DNA of 41,575 bases from an uncultured Prevotellaceae bacterium (GTDB lineage Bacteria; Bacteroidota; Bacteroidia; Bacteroidales; Bacteroidaceae). The stretch is taken from assembly GCA_900318585.1 (NCBI GenBank), contig ONKY01000117.1, positions 1 to 41,575 of the forward strand, in the 5' to 3' direction. The position numbers and the translations under genes were made by a program. Position 1 is the stretch's first letter. Every line of letters begins with the position of its first letter. Below, in pieces: positions 33,861 to 40,995 of this stretch. A model generated the notes under the pieces. The model searched no databases, had not been told where the DNA came from, and saw only the letters and a program-made list of their open reading frames with translations.

Positions 33861-35241
33861 GAACTCAAACTCTCAGAATCATTCTACTCCCCTCCCTACA
33901 AGGGAGGGGCAGGGGGGTGGGTCTCTCAAGAGCACTATTGCCGTGTCTCTCACTAATTATCTGGATGCAGGCGCCATCGTGGCCGGTGCCAGCGGCCTGA
34001 CACTGTGGAAGGAGTATCTCGGACTGACCGAGATGCACCTGGGATGGCTCAACTTCATCAGCGCCAACTGCCTCGGCGCAGCCATCGGTGCCATCATCGG
34101 CGGCTTCCTGGCCGACAAGTACGGCCGAAAGTTCATCTTCACCTACAATCTGCTGGTCTACATGACAGGCGTGCTGCTCATCATGCTCAGTGTGAACTAC
34201 CCTATGCTGCTCTGCGGATTCCTCATCACAGGTATTAGCGTGGGCGTGGGTGTTCCTGCCTCATGGACTTATATCTCAGAGTCGTCGGAAGTGAACAACC
34301 GCGGCCGCAACATCTGCATCTCGCAGATGTCGTGGGGGCTTGGCCCTATGTGCATACTGCTTTTCGGTATGCTGTTCGCCCCTGGTGGCTATCTGTTTGA
34401 ATGGGTTGAGTCTGTAGCCCATCTCTTTGGTGGTGCCGATATGAGTACAAAGGCAGTTAATGCTTTCTCGTCGCGTATCGTATTCCTCACACTATTCATT
34501 GTGGCATTTATAGCATGGAACCTGCAGCGCCAGTTACATGAGAGTGCAGAATTCACCGCACAGAAGACGCAGAAGGAGGGAAGCGGGCTCATTGAGAACA
34601 TCCAAGTTCTCTTTACCAACAAGATAGCCGTGCGCACGGTCATCTTCCTCGCCAGTATCTACCTGACATGGAACCTCGTGGCCTCGGTCATGGGCTTCTT
34701 CCAGCCGCACATCTACGAGACGGCCGGCGGCGTCAGCAATGAGCAAGCTAACTGGATGAACTGCATCCAGTGGGCCATCATCGTGGGTGTGACGTTCATC
34801 GTGTCGAAGCTCATCGACAAGACTTCGCACAAGGCCATCTACACCTTCGGTCTCATCGTGGCCATCTCCGCATGGCTCGTCATCGTCACCGTAGGCGTCA
34901 ATGGCGCTATTGGGCTCTGGCTCTTCGCCATCCTCTGGGGCATTCAAGGCGGAAGCTCGCCTCAGATCTTCTACGCCCTGTGGGGCAGTGAGCTGTTTCC
35001 CGCTAAGTTCCGCGCTGGTGCACAGGGGCTGATGTTCTTCATCGTTCGCGGTCTGTCGGCCGTCTGGGGCTTGGTATTCACCTATATCTACGGCGAGAAC
35101 GGCGAGGGCTTCACCATTGCTGCCTACTGCATGATTGCCCTGCTGGCCATTTCACTGTTGGTGGGCTTCATCGGCTGCCCGAACACCCGCTGCCGCTCAC
35201 TCGACAGTATTACCAAAGAACGCTACGGCGACAACTATTAA
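33853..35241 (+). CDS. MFS sugar-porter family transporter (probable rhamnose or pentose permease)
   Basis: A 462-aa, 12-helix major facilitator. Family evidence: LADKYGRKFIF between helices 2 and 3, GISVGVGVPASWTYISE in helix 4, and GGSSPQIFYALWGSELFPAKFRAGAQG in the C-terminal half, the typical sugar-porter PESPR/ELFP-like region. Its place in the rhamnose operon suggests L-rhamnose uptake, in place of a RhaT-type symporter, but an arabinose or other pentose role is possible given the GH43 gene downstream. The N-terminus (STPLPTREGQGGGSLKS) is encoded by a dispersed palindromic repeat and is not part of the fold. No Met codon follows the repeat before the first helix, so translation must cross it. 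Confidence 0.9.
   Translation: MNKNSNSQNHSTPLPTREGQGGGSLKSTIAVSLTNYLDAGAIVAGASGLTLWKEYLGLTEMHLGWLNFISANCLGAAIGAIIGGFLADKYGRKFIFTYNLLVYMTGVLLIMLSVNYPMLLCGFLITGISVGVGVPASWTYISESSEVNNRGRNICISQMSWGLGPMCILLFGMLFAPGGYLFEWVESVAHLFGGADMSTKAVNAFSSRIVFLTLFIVAFIAWNLQRQLHESAEFTAQKTQKEGSGLIENIQVLFTNKIAVRTVIFLASIYLTWNLVASVMGFFQPHIYETAGGVSNEQANWMNCIQWAIIVGVTFIVSKLIDKTSHKAIYTFGLIVAISAWLVIVTVGVNGAIGLWLFAILWGIQGGSSPQIFYALWGSELFPAKFRAGAQGLMFFIVRGLSAVWGLVFTYIYGENGEGFTIAAYCMIALLAISLLVGFIGCPNTRCRSLDSITKERYGDNY
33886..33925 (+). repeat. Dispersed palindromic repeat, copy 2 (inside the transporter gene)
   Basis: CCCCTCCC (33889-33896) and GGGAGGGG (33902-33909) around TACAA, with the G-rich tail. It is in the opposite orientation to copy 1 at 33393 and is translated as residues about 12-26 of the transporter. 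Confidence 0.85.
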
Positions 35242-35252
35242 GCCCTCTCCAA

Positions 35253-35274
35253 CCTCCCCCGACTTGGGGGGAGG
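35253..35274 (+). terminator. G/C hairpin between the transporter and GH43 genes
   Basis: CCTCCCCC (35253-35260) pairs with GGGGGAGG (35267-35274), followed by CTTTCAT. It could attenuate or terminate, or be a diverged relative of the dispersed palindromic repeat. GH43 starts 26 bp later with no clear promoter of its own. Confidence 0.5.
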
Positions 35275-35299
35275 CTTTCATACCCTACCCTATACCAAT

Positions 35300-37261
35300 A
35301 TGAACAAAAAACTAATAATCCTTTCCGTTCTTCTTGCCGCAGCCGTCAGCTCTGTGACAGCTGCCAAGAAGAAAGTGGTGACCGAAGAGCCAAAGGATCC
35401 CAATGAGATGGTGGCCTACCTCTTCACGTATTTCAATAGCAACGCACCGGAGGACGAGCAGATTTGCTACGCCCTGAGTGATGACGGCTACAACTTCACA
35501 CCGCTGAACGACGGCGCACCCGTCATCAGCAGCGACACCATCGCCCTGACGCAGTGTGTTCGCGACCCACATATCCTGCGCTGCGAGGACGGCAAGACCT
35601 TCTACATGGTCGCTACCGATATGCGCTCGTCGTTAGGCTGGTCGAGCAACCGCGGCATGGTGCTGCTGAAGTCCACCGACCTCATCAACTGGCAGCACGC
35701 CACCGTGAACTTCCCCACCCGCTACACGAAGACGTGGAAGAACGTTATCCGCGTATGGGCACCAGAGACCATCTACGACCACAAGGCTGGCAAGTACATG
35801 GTGTTCTATTCCCTGCGCACCAGCGACCGGGGGGCGTTCGACAAGATCTACTATCAGTACGCCAACAAGGACTTTACCGACCTGGAAGGTGAGCCACGCT
35901 GGCTCTTCGACGCCGGCAATGCCACCATCGACGGTGATATTGTCTACAACGAGGCCGACCAGCTCTATCACCTCTTCTATAAACAGGAGTCGGGACGCGG
36001 CATCTATCAGGCTGTGGCCAAGCAACTGACGGACAAATGGCAGATGCTCCCCGGCAACGTGGAGCAGACGAAGGAGTCCGTGGAGGGTGTCGGTGTATGC
36101 AAGGCCATCGACGGCAAGTCGTGGATCATCATGTACGACTGCTACGGCAACGGTCACTACCAGTTCTGCCGTTCGGAAGACCTGAAAACCTTCGAGTTTG
36201 TGCAGAACACGGAGACCAAGGGGAAGTTCACACCCCGCCACGGTACCATCATCCCCATCACCCGCGCCGAGAAGGAGCGCCTGCTGAAGGCATTTCCCAG
36301 CTACAAGCAGCCCATCCTGTCCGGCTTCCACGCCGACCCGGAGGTGCTCTACTCGAACAAGACCGGCAAGTACTACATATACAGCACCACCGACGGCACG
36401 CCCGGCTGGGGTGGCCACGACTTCAGCGTGTTCAGCTCCACCAACCTCATTGACTGGACCGACGAGGGCAAAATGCTCGACGTGAAGGGCGACCAGGTGA
36501 AGTGGGCCACGGGCAACGCATGGGCCCCCTGTATCATAGAGAAGAATGGTAAGTACTACTTCTACTTCTCCGCCCACAACCCCGTTTCCAACCGCAAGGA
36601 AATTGGCGTAGCCGTCAGCGACAGCCCCACAGGACCGTTCGTGGATAGCGGTGCCCCCATCATCACCGATGCCGACCGCCCGGCAGGAGCTCGCGGCGGA
36701 CAAGCCATCGACGTTGACGTCTTTAAGGATCCCAAGACGGGCAAGTACTACCTCTACTGGGGCAACGGCTTCATGGCCGGCGCCGAACTGAATGATGACC
36801 TGCTCTCGGTGAAGAAGGAGACCATCACCCTGCTCACGCCCAAGGGCGGTAACCTCCAGACATGGGCCTTCCGCGAGGGTGCCTACGTGTTCTACCGCAA
36901 GGGGCTGTACTACTTCCTCTGGTCGGTGGACGACACGGGCTCGCCCAACTACCACGTGTGCTACGGTACCAGCAAGTCCCCCCTCGGCCCTATTACCATC
37001 GACGAGGACAGCTACATGGTTATCAAGCAGAAACCCGAGGACAAGATCTACGGCACGGCGCATAACTCCGTGCTACAGATTCCCGGCCGCGACGAGTGGT
37101 ACATCGTTTACCACCGCATCAACAAGCAGTTCGTGGACCGTGAGCCCGGCATCCACCGTGAGGTGTGTATCGACCGTCTGACTTTCGACAAGCAGGGGCG
37201 CATCCTGCCCGTCACGCCAACGCTCAACGGCCCCGCGCCGCTGGCTCCAAAGAAGAAATAA
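35300..37261 (+). CDS. Tandem GH43-like glycoside hydrolase, secreted
   Basis: A 653-aa protein with signal peptide (KLIILSVLLAAAVSSVTA) and two five-bladed beta-propeller, GH43-like halves. The N-terminal half (about 30-320) has CVRDPHILR (base Asp), RVWAPETIYD and SVEGVGVCK (acid Glu candidate). The C-terminal half (about 330-645) has SGFHADPEVLYSN (base Asp), WAPCIIEKNGKYYFYFSA, AIDVDVFKDPKTGKYYLYWG and AFREGAYVFYRKGLYYFLWS (acid Glu candidate). The family includes arabinanases, arabinofuranosidases and xylosidases; next to rhamnose genes a role on arabinan side chains of pectin is likely, by inference. The frame is open further upstream into the transporter gene, but ATG 35300 starts the signal peptide. 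It is probably cotranscribed with the lipoprotein gene 33 bp downstream. Confidence 0.88.
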   Translation: MNKKLIILSVLLAAAVSSVTAAKKKVVTEEPKDPNEMVAYLFTYFNSNAPEDEQICYALSDDGYNFTPLNDGAPVISSDTIALTQCVRDPHILRCEDGKTFYMVATDMRSSLGWSSNRGMVLLKSTDLINWQHATVNFPTRYTKTWKNVIRVWAPETIYDHKAGKYMVFYSLRTSDRGAFDKIYYQYANKDFTDLEGEPRWLFDAGNATIDGDIVYNEADQLYHLFYKQESGRGIYQAVAKQLTDKWQMLPGNVEQTKESVEGVGVCKAIDGKSWIIMYDCYGNGHYQFCRSEDLKTFEFVQNTETKGKFTPRHGTIIPITRAEKERLLKAFPSYKQPILSGFHADPEVLYSNKTGKYYIYSTTDGTPGWGGHDFSVFSSTNLIDWTDEGKMLDVKGDQVKWATGNAWAPCIIEKNGKYYFYFSAHNPVSNRKEIGVAVSDSPTGPFVDSGAPIITDADRPAGARGGQAIDVDVFKDPKTGKYYLYWGNGFMAGAELNDDLLSVKKETITLLTPKGGNLQTWAFREGAYVFYRKGLYYFLWSVDDTGSPNYHVCYGTSKSPLGPITIDEDSYMVIKQKPEDKIYGTAHNSVLQIPGRDEWYIVYHRINKQFVDREPGIHREVCIDRLTFDKQGRILPVTPTLNGPAPLAPKKK

Positions 37262-37294
37262 CCCTATCATAACAACCTAAGACTATACATCATC

Positions 37295-38638
37295 ATGAAG
37301 AAAGCATGTTTGCACGCAGCCCTTGCGTGTGCCATCTTGTCAGCTTTGTCAAGCTGCGGAAAAGATGTGATAGAAAATACAGAAGACAGTTCCTCCAGCA
37401 GCCGCCTGACCATCACGACACGTAACGGCAGCGGCGGCGAAGGCAGCGACGTCTATCCCGTCAGGGTCTATGTCATGAACAGCACGGAATGTGTGGCGAT
37501 GGTGACACTGGAAACGGAGGCCACAGCGCTGTCGCTCGACCTGGCGCCAGGCACCTACGACGTCTATGCCGTTGGCAATGCGGACGCAACGCGCTACGCA
37601 CTGCCCACGCAGAACGAAGCCACTGCGGAAAGCATCATTAAGCCGGCGGAGGGTAAAGTCATAGACGACCTGCTGACAGCAAGCTGTACGTCAGTCACTC
37701 TGGATAACAACAAAAATATCACGCTCAGCATGGAGCGAAAGGTGACGCTGCTGAAGAGTGTCACCATCAAGGAAGTGCCCAACGAGGTAACCGCTGTCAG
37801 CGTCAGCATCACGCCAATATTTACTAGCGTAAAACTTGACGGCACGCTGACGGGCACTGGCGGCACGCACACCGTCACACTGACGAAGCAGACCGGCACA
37901 ACCACGTGGCTGACAGAGAATTCCTATATGTTCCCCGCCATCAACAGCTCAGCATCCGTCACTGTCACGTTTACTATCGGCGGAACCACCAAGTCCTACA
38001 CGTCTACCGTCACCAACGACCTGACCGCCGCCAACTACCGAGTTGAGCTGGAAGGCACATACAACCGGGGGACGGTCACTCTCACTGGCACCATCCAAGG
38101 GGCTACCTGGGCAGGCGACAAGAAAACCACCTTTACGTTTAGTCAGGAGGATAGTGGAAGCGGAAGTGGTAGTGGAAGTGGAAGCGGCGGAAGTGGAAGC
38201 GGTAGCGGTAGCGGAAGCGGAAGCGGCGGAGCAACTGTCACTGGCGACGTTCCTACCGTAGGCAGCATGTACAACACAGACTGCTATGTCGTAGCAGTTG
38301 ACGGGAACACAGCTACGGTGCTGTCGAGTGAGCAAGAAGCCAATATAGGTAATACGATGGAAGCCATCAATACCCGTCTTAGCACTTGGTCTGTTACTGG
38401 TATTACAGCTACTTGGAGGTTGCCAACTGAGGATGAAGCAAAAGAGATTTTCAAAAACAAAGCAAATATTGGGAAGAGCAAACTTACAGATAACTACTAT
38501 TTTTACACTAACGACAATGAATTGTTAGTTTTTGGTAGTTCTAGCAGTTTCAGTGGTAAAAGTGCATCAGGATATAATAGTAGTTTTTGGGAAAGTCTCT
38601 ACCTCCGCCCTGTAGCTGACATTACCTTCACCCCTTAA
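37295..38638 (+). CDS. Surface lipoprotein with fimbrillin-like N-terminus and (Ser-Gly) linker
   Basis: A 447-aa lipoprotein. The signal peptide ends in LSSC (lipidated Cys21). Residues about 35-285 are beta-rich and resemble fimbrillin or Mfa-like lipoproteins of Bacteroidales (YPVRVYVMNSTECV, LDLAPGTYDVYAVGNAD); this is tentative. Residues 287-312 are an almost pure Ser-Gly linker encoded by a 6-nt tandem repeat. The C-terminal part (about 315-447) reads VPTVGSMYNTDCYVVAVDG, TWRLPTEDEAKEIF and SLYLRPVADITF, resembling short DUF1566/Lcl-like surface domains, and its DNA is visibly more AT-rich than the rest. Function unknown; it may be a surface adhesin or glycan-associated protein. It lies directly downstream of the GH43 gene. 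Confidence 0.75.
   Translation: MKKACLHAALACAILSALSSCGKDVIENTEDSSSSSRLTITTRNGSGGEGSDVYPVRVYVMNSTECVAMVTLETEATALSLDLAPGTYDVYAVGNADATRYALPTQNEATAESIIKPAEGKVIDDLLTASCTSVTLDNNKNITLSMERKVTLLKSVTIKEVPNEVTAVSVSITPIFTSVKLDGTLTGTGGTHTVTLTKQTGTTTWLTENSYMFPAINSSASVTVTFTIGGTTKSYTSTVTNDLTAANYRVELEGTYNRGTVTLTGTIQGATWAGDKKTTFTFSQEDSGSGSGSGSGSGGSGSGSGSGSGSGGATVTGDVPTVGSMYNTDCYVVAVDGNTATVLSSEQEANIGNTMEAINTRLSTWSVTGITATWRLPTEDEAKEIFKNKANIGKSKLTDNYYFYTNDNELLVFGSSSSFSGKSASGYNSSFWESLYLRPVADITFTP
38153..38230 (+). repeat. Hexanucleotide tandem repeat encoding a Ser-Gly linker
   Basis: Thirteen codon pairs, mostly AGY-GGN, make 26 residues of Ser and Gly. Unit number could vary in steps of 6 nt without frameshift, changing linker length only. 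Confidence 0.9.
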
Positions 38639-38721
38639 CCCCAAATAGGTCATTAGCCTACAGAAGAAACAATAATCTGCACAAGTCTCACGCAAATGAC
38701 CCCCTGCCTCCAAAACTATAT

Positions 38722-38760
38722 ACTCCCCTCCCTACAAGGGAGGGGTCGGGGGAGGGTCTC
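38722..38760 (+). repeat. Dispersed palindromic repeat, copy 3
   Basis: The same 39-nt family as 33393 and 33886: CCCCTCCC hairpin with TACAA loop, then a G-rich tail ending GGGTCTC. It lies 84 bp after the lipoprotein stop, in the 646-bp gene-free stretch 38639-39284. Confidence 0.85.
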
Positions 38761-38793
38761 CTCCCCCGCGCGCGTATATAATATAGCTTAATC

Positions 38794-38870
38794 CGAAAAC
38801 ATCCTACCCATCCAACCCATCCTACACCTAACGCGGGTGTAGGATGGGTAGGATGGGTAGGATGTTTTCG
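38794..38870. repeat. 35-bp hairpin built of 9-nt repeats
   Basis: Arms 38794-38828 and 38836-38870 pair at 34 of 35 positions (one A-A mismatch) with a 7-nt loop. Each arm consists of repeated GGGTAGGAT / ATCCTACCC-like 9-nt units. No long T-run follows. It is far longer than a normal terminator stem. Confidence 0.85.
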
Positions 38871-38888
38871 AGTTTTCCTACATAAATG

Positions 38889-38904
38889 CTCGCGCACGCG
38901 CGAG
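38889..38904. repeat. Short GC hairpin CTCGCG-CACG-CGCGAG
   Basis: A perfect 6-bp stem with a 4-nt loop, followed on the plus strand by AAAAA. Together with the GCGCGCG run at about 38767-38774 it brackets the 35-bp hairpin. Confidence 0.6.
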
Positions 38905-39013
38905 AAAAACGGACAAATTGTTGTATCATGGCCCGACAGCCTGACACGAGTACCCGAAGATGAGACACTGAACAGAAAGCCCGTGACGGGAACACAGCTT
39001 TCGCATCGAAAAG

Positions 39014-39166
39014 CAGTGCTTTAGGATTATTCCACAGCCTGGAATAATTGTAAATCGGTGGTTTAGGATCGTAAACCACTGGTTTGGCGTCGTAAATCGG
39101 TGGTTTAGGATCGTAAACCACTGGTTTAGGATTGTTCCACTGGCTGGAACAAACGTAAAGCACTGA
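39014..39166. repeat. Palindromic array of 21-nt units in non-coding DNA
   Basis: Four contiguous 21-nt units (39055-39075, 39076-39096, 39097-39117, 39118-39138) alternate in type, giving a 42-bp period; units 1 and 3 are identical. Shared words are GGTTTAGGATCGTAAA and CCACTGGTTT. On either side are hairpins TTATTCCA/TGGAATAA and TTGTTCCA/TGGAACAA. The whole is closed by a perfect 10-bp inverted repeat, CAGTGCTTTA (39014-39023) with TAAAGCACTG (39156-39165). There are no spacers, so it is not CRISPR. Function unknown. Confidence 0.8.
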
Positions 39167-39177
39167 GTTTTGAAACT

Positions 39178-39213
39178 AAAAAAAATCCCCCATCGCTTCA
39201 AAGCGACAAGGGG
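39178..39213 (-). terminator. Rho-independent terminator of rhaD
   Basis: On the minus strand, a CCCC...GGGG stem with inner CGCT/AGCG pairing is followed by a run of eight T (39185-39178). It lies about 70 bp past the rhaD stop. Confidence 0.75.
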
Positions 39214-39284
39214 AAACCATTCTTTAACCAACAGATAATGGTAATGTCAGCAATAGTTTTTGTGCAATTAGTATATTAGTATAG

Positions 39285-40094
39285 TTATCGGGGCAGGTTA
39301 AATGCACGTGTCATCTCCTGCATCTGTTCGTCGCTCATACCTTCGGGTTCGAAGCCCATGCACTTGGCATCAATGTAGATCTTGGCACTCTTCGAGAGCA
39401 CGTCAATCTGGTCGAAGGCATCCATCACGTCCTTACCCTTGGCAAAGACGCCATGCTTCTCCCACATTACCACGTCATACTCCTCCAGCTCCTTCAGCGT
39501 AGCTTCGGCCAGTTCGTTGCTGCCCGGCAAGGTATAAGGTACGATGCCTAAGCCTAAGGGACAGAATGCTTTCGTCTCAGGAATCATCGACCAGAGGATG
39601 CGCGTCAGCACGTCCTTGCCGAGGAACTTCTTGTTGTGACTCATGGCCACAAGCTCGATGGGGTGCGTGTGGACGGTGGCCTTATAGCCTGAGCCTAACT
39701 TGATTTGGCGAGCATGTACGGTGAGGTGACTGGGCAACTCACTCGTCGGCATCACGGGGTTGTCGGCAATGATTACATACGAAGCACAGTCGTCAAGGAT
39801 ACGGATCACACTACCGTTGTCCATCGGCCAGCGGGCCAGATCGCGCATACGCTTGCCTGTACCCTTGCAGTAAAAGTAGCAACCTTTCAAGCTGGGCAGC
39901 GTCAAGCCTATCTGCATAACGTCGCTGATGGGCGGCAACTGGCGTATCTCGTCATCAACAAACTCCGTGATGTTCACCGTAATATTTCCTCCGTTACGCT
40001 CGGCCCAACCATTCTGCCAGAGGTAGCCGGCCACCTCTGCTATTTTGTCAATCTCAGCCTTCAGGGCCGAGCGACCTTCCAGTATACTATTCAT
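39285..40094 (-). CDS. rhaD: L-rhamnulose-1-phosphate aldolase
   Basis: A 269-aa class II (zinc) aldolase that splits L-rhamnulose 1-phosphate into dihydroxyacetone phosphate and L-lactaldehyde. Motifs: AERNGGNITVN (catalytic Glu region and substrate loop), CKGTGKRMRDL, VHTHPIELVA (two zinc-ligand His) and MWEKHGVFAKG (third His). It completes the pathway with rhaB and rhaA but sits 6 kb away on the other strand, with its own promoter and terminator, so it is not in the rhaBA operon. The start at 40094 gives the expected N-terminus (MNSILEGRSALKAEI). Confidence 0.95.
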   Translation of the reverse strand: MNSILEGRSALKAEIDKIAEVAGYLWQNGWAERNGGNITVNITEFVDDEIRQLPPISDVMQIGLTLPSLKGCYFYCKGTGKRMRDLARWPMDNGSVIRILDDCASYVIIADNPVMPTSELPSHLTVHARQIKLGSGYKATVHTHPIELVAMSHNKKFLGKDVLTRILWSMIPETKAFCPLGLGIVPYTLPGSNELAEATLKELEEYDVVMWEKHGVFAKGKDVMDAFDQIDVLSKSAKIYIDAKCMGFEPEGMSDEQMQEMTRAFNLPR

Positions 40095-40122
40095 AAATTG
40101 TTATTAGAATTATTTTGCGATA

Positions 40123-40130
40123 CAAAGTTA
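40123..40130 (-). promoter_or_regulatory. -7 box for rhaD
   Basis: On the minus strand this reads TAACTTTG (TAnnTTTG), about 29 nt before the rhaD ATG. No clear -33 TTTG is present. Confidence 0.5.
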
Positions 40131-40236
40131 TACCTATTTCTTCGTATTTCATTGCTTCGCCGTTTCTTTTTATGATTTTTTAATTGAGGAAAGTCAATTA
40201 TCTGGCAAATATTTCGGTCCGCTCGAATTAATTTGT

Positions 40237-40244
40237 TACCTTTG
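40237..40244 (+). promoter_or_regulatory. -7 box immediately before the 40250 gene
   Basis: TACCTTTG ends only 5 nt before the ATG at 40250. Transcription would begin at or next to the start codon, giving a leaderless or nearly leaderless mRNA. Confidence 0.6.
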
Positions 40245-40249
40245 CACGT

Positions 40250-40885
40250 ATGAACAACAACTTACAGCAGCAAGCTCACTGGAGCGAGAATGTCATTTTG
40301 GTAGATGCCGACTACACTGACCGCGTAGCCTTCAACCTGATTGTGAATTTCGAGCGGATGATAGGCCGACGCATCCCGCCGGCCGACATGGCCCGATGGT
40401 TAGAGTGCGTAGCGTTAGACGGAGGGTTACGCCCAGCCGACAAGCGACAGGAAGCGCACGTAACGCAGGAGACACAGGTCATACTGATCCACGGACAGGG
40501 GAAGAAGCGGTTAGAGAACTTTGCACCTGCCGACTACGCGGAAGAGCTCCACGGCAAGGCGTTTCAAGGAGAACTGGGCGAGTTTGTCATCTCGGCATAC
40601 GAGCGACCAGAGAGCGGCTTGGGCGCAGAGGACTTCTTCACAGAGGCCCTGCAGTTGGCCGTCAGACAGAAGGAGGTGAAGCGCCTGATGATCATCCCCA
40701 ACGCCGAAGATGTAGCTATATATAACAAAGTACGCGATACGCTGCGACAGGCCGACGACGGCGAACCGCGGCGCATCACCGTCTTTGCCATGCAGCCCAC
40801 TGCAGGTGGACCCTTCCAGCAGGAGATCTTAGGCTACTCGCTCATGGCGGCCTTGGGCATCAGTGCCGACGAAATCAAACCCTGA
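40250..40885 (+). CDS. Uncharacterised Bacteroidales protein (probably DUF6621 family)
   Basis: A 211-aa soluble protein with no signal peptide and no transmembrane segment. Visible segments: VILVDADYTDRVAFNLIVNFERMIGRRIP (N-terminal), TQVILIHGQGKKRLENFAP (middle), and FVISAYERPESGLGAEDFFTEALQLAV and KRLMIIPNAEDVAIYNKVRDTLR (C-terminal half). I believe it belongs to DUF6621, a family conserved in Bacteroidales, but I recall this from general knowledge only. No catalytic motif is obvious. It lies upstream of a carboxynorspermidine dehydrogenase-like gene that has its own promoter, and is divergent from rhaD. Confidence 0.75.
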   Translation: MNNNLQQQAHWSENVILVDADYTDRVAFNLIVNFERMIGRRIPPADMARWLECVALDGGLRPADKRQEAHVTQETQVILIHGQGKKRLENFAPADYAEELHGKAFQGELGEFVISAYERPESGLGAEDFFTEALQLAVRQKEVKRLMIIPNAEDVAIYNKVRDTLRQADDGEPRRITVFAMQPTAGGPFQQEILGYSLMAALGISADEIKP

Positions 40886-40906
40886 AGGAAAAAACAGCCG
40901 ACTTTT

Positions 40907-40938
40907 CTTGCAGGGTTGCGGGAAAATGCGTATTTTTG
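40907..40938 (+). promoter_or_regulatory. Promoter for the dehydrogenase gene
   Basis: CTTG at 40907-40910, a 20-nt spacer and TATTTTTG at 40931-40938, about 57 bp before the ATG at 40996. Confidence 0.6.
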
Positions 40939-40995
40939 CAACAAACTTACAGACCAATAAGCTAACAATACTGGAAAACGAATAAAACTGACAAA

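Noticed and set aside
33393-33925. Insertion sequence or transposon with the 39-nt repeats as terminal repeats
   Set aside because: No transposase is encoded, the repeat also occurs alone at 38722, and copy 2 lies inside a coding sequence.
35135-35299. Extended N-terminus of the GH43 protein
   Set aside because: It overlaps the 3' end of the transporter gene in another frame; the signal peptide begins at 35300.
35633-37063. 476-codon open frame antisense to the GH43 gene
   Set aside because: Composition shadow (Val/Gly/Leu/His-rich) of a clear two-domain GH43 protein.
39055-39138. CRISPR-like array
   Set aside because: The 21-nt units are contiguous with no spacers, and no cas genes are near.
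38828-39163. Minus-strand 111-codon frame with a PKPVVYD / PKPPIYD heptapeptide repeat
   Set aside because: The peptide periodicity follows automatically from a 21-nt DNA repeat; other frames also stay open through it. No start signal or homology is evident.
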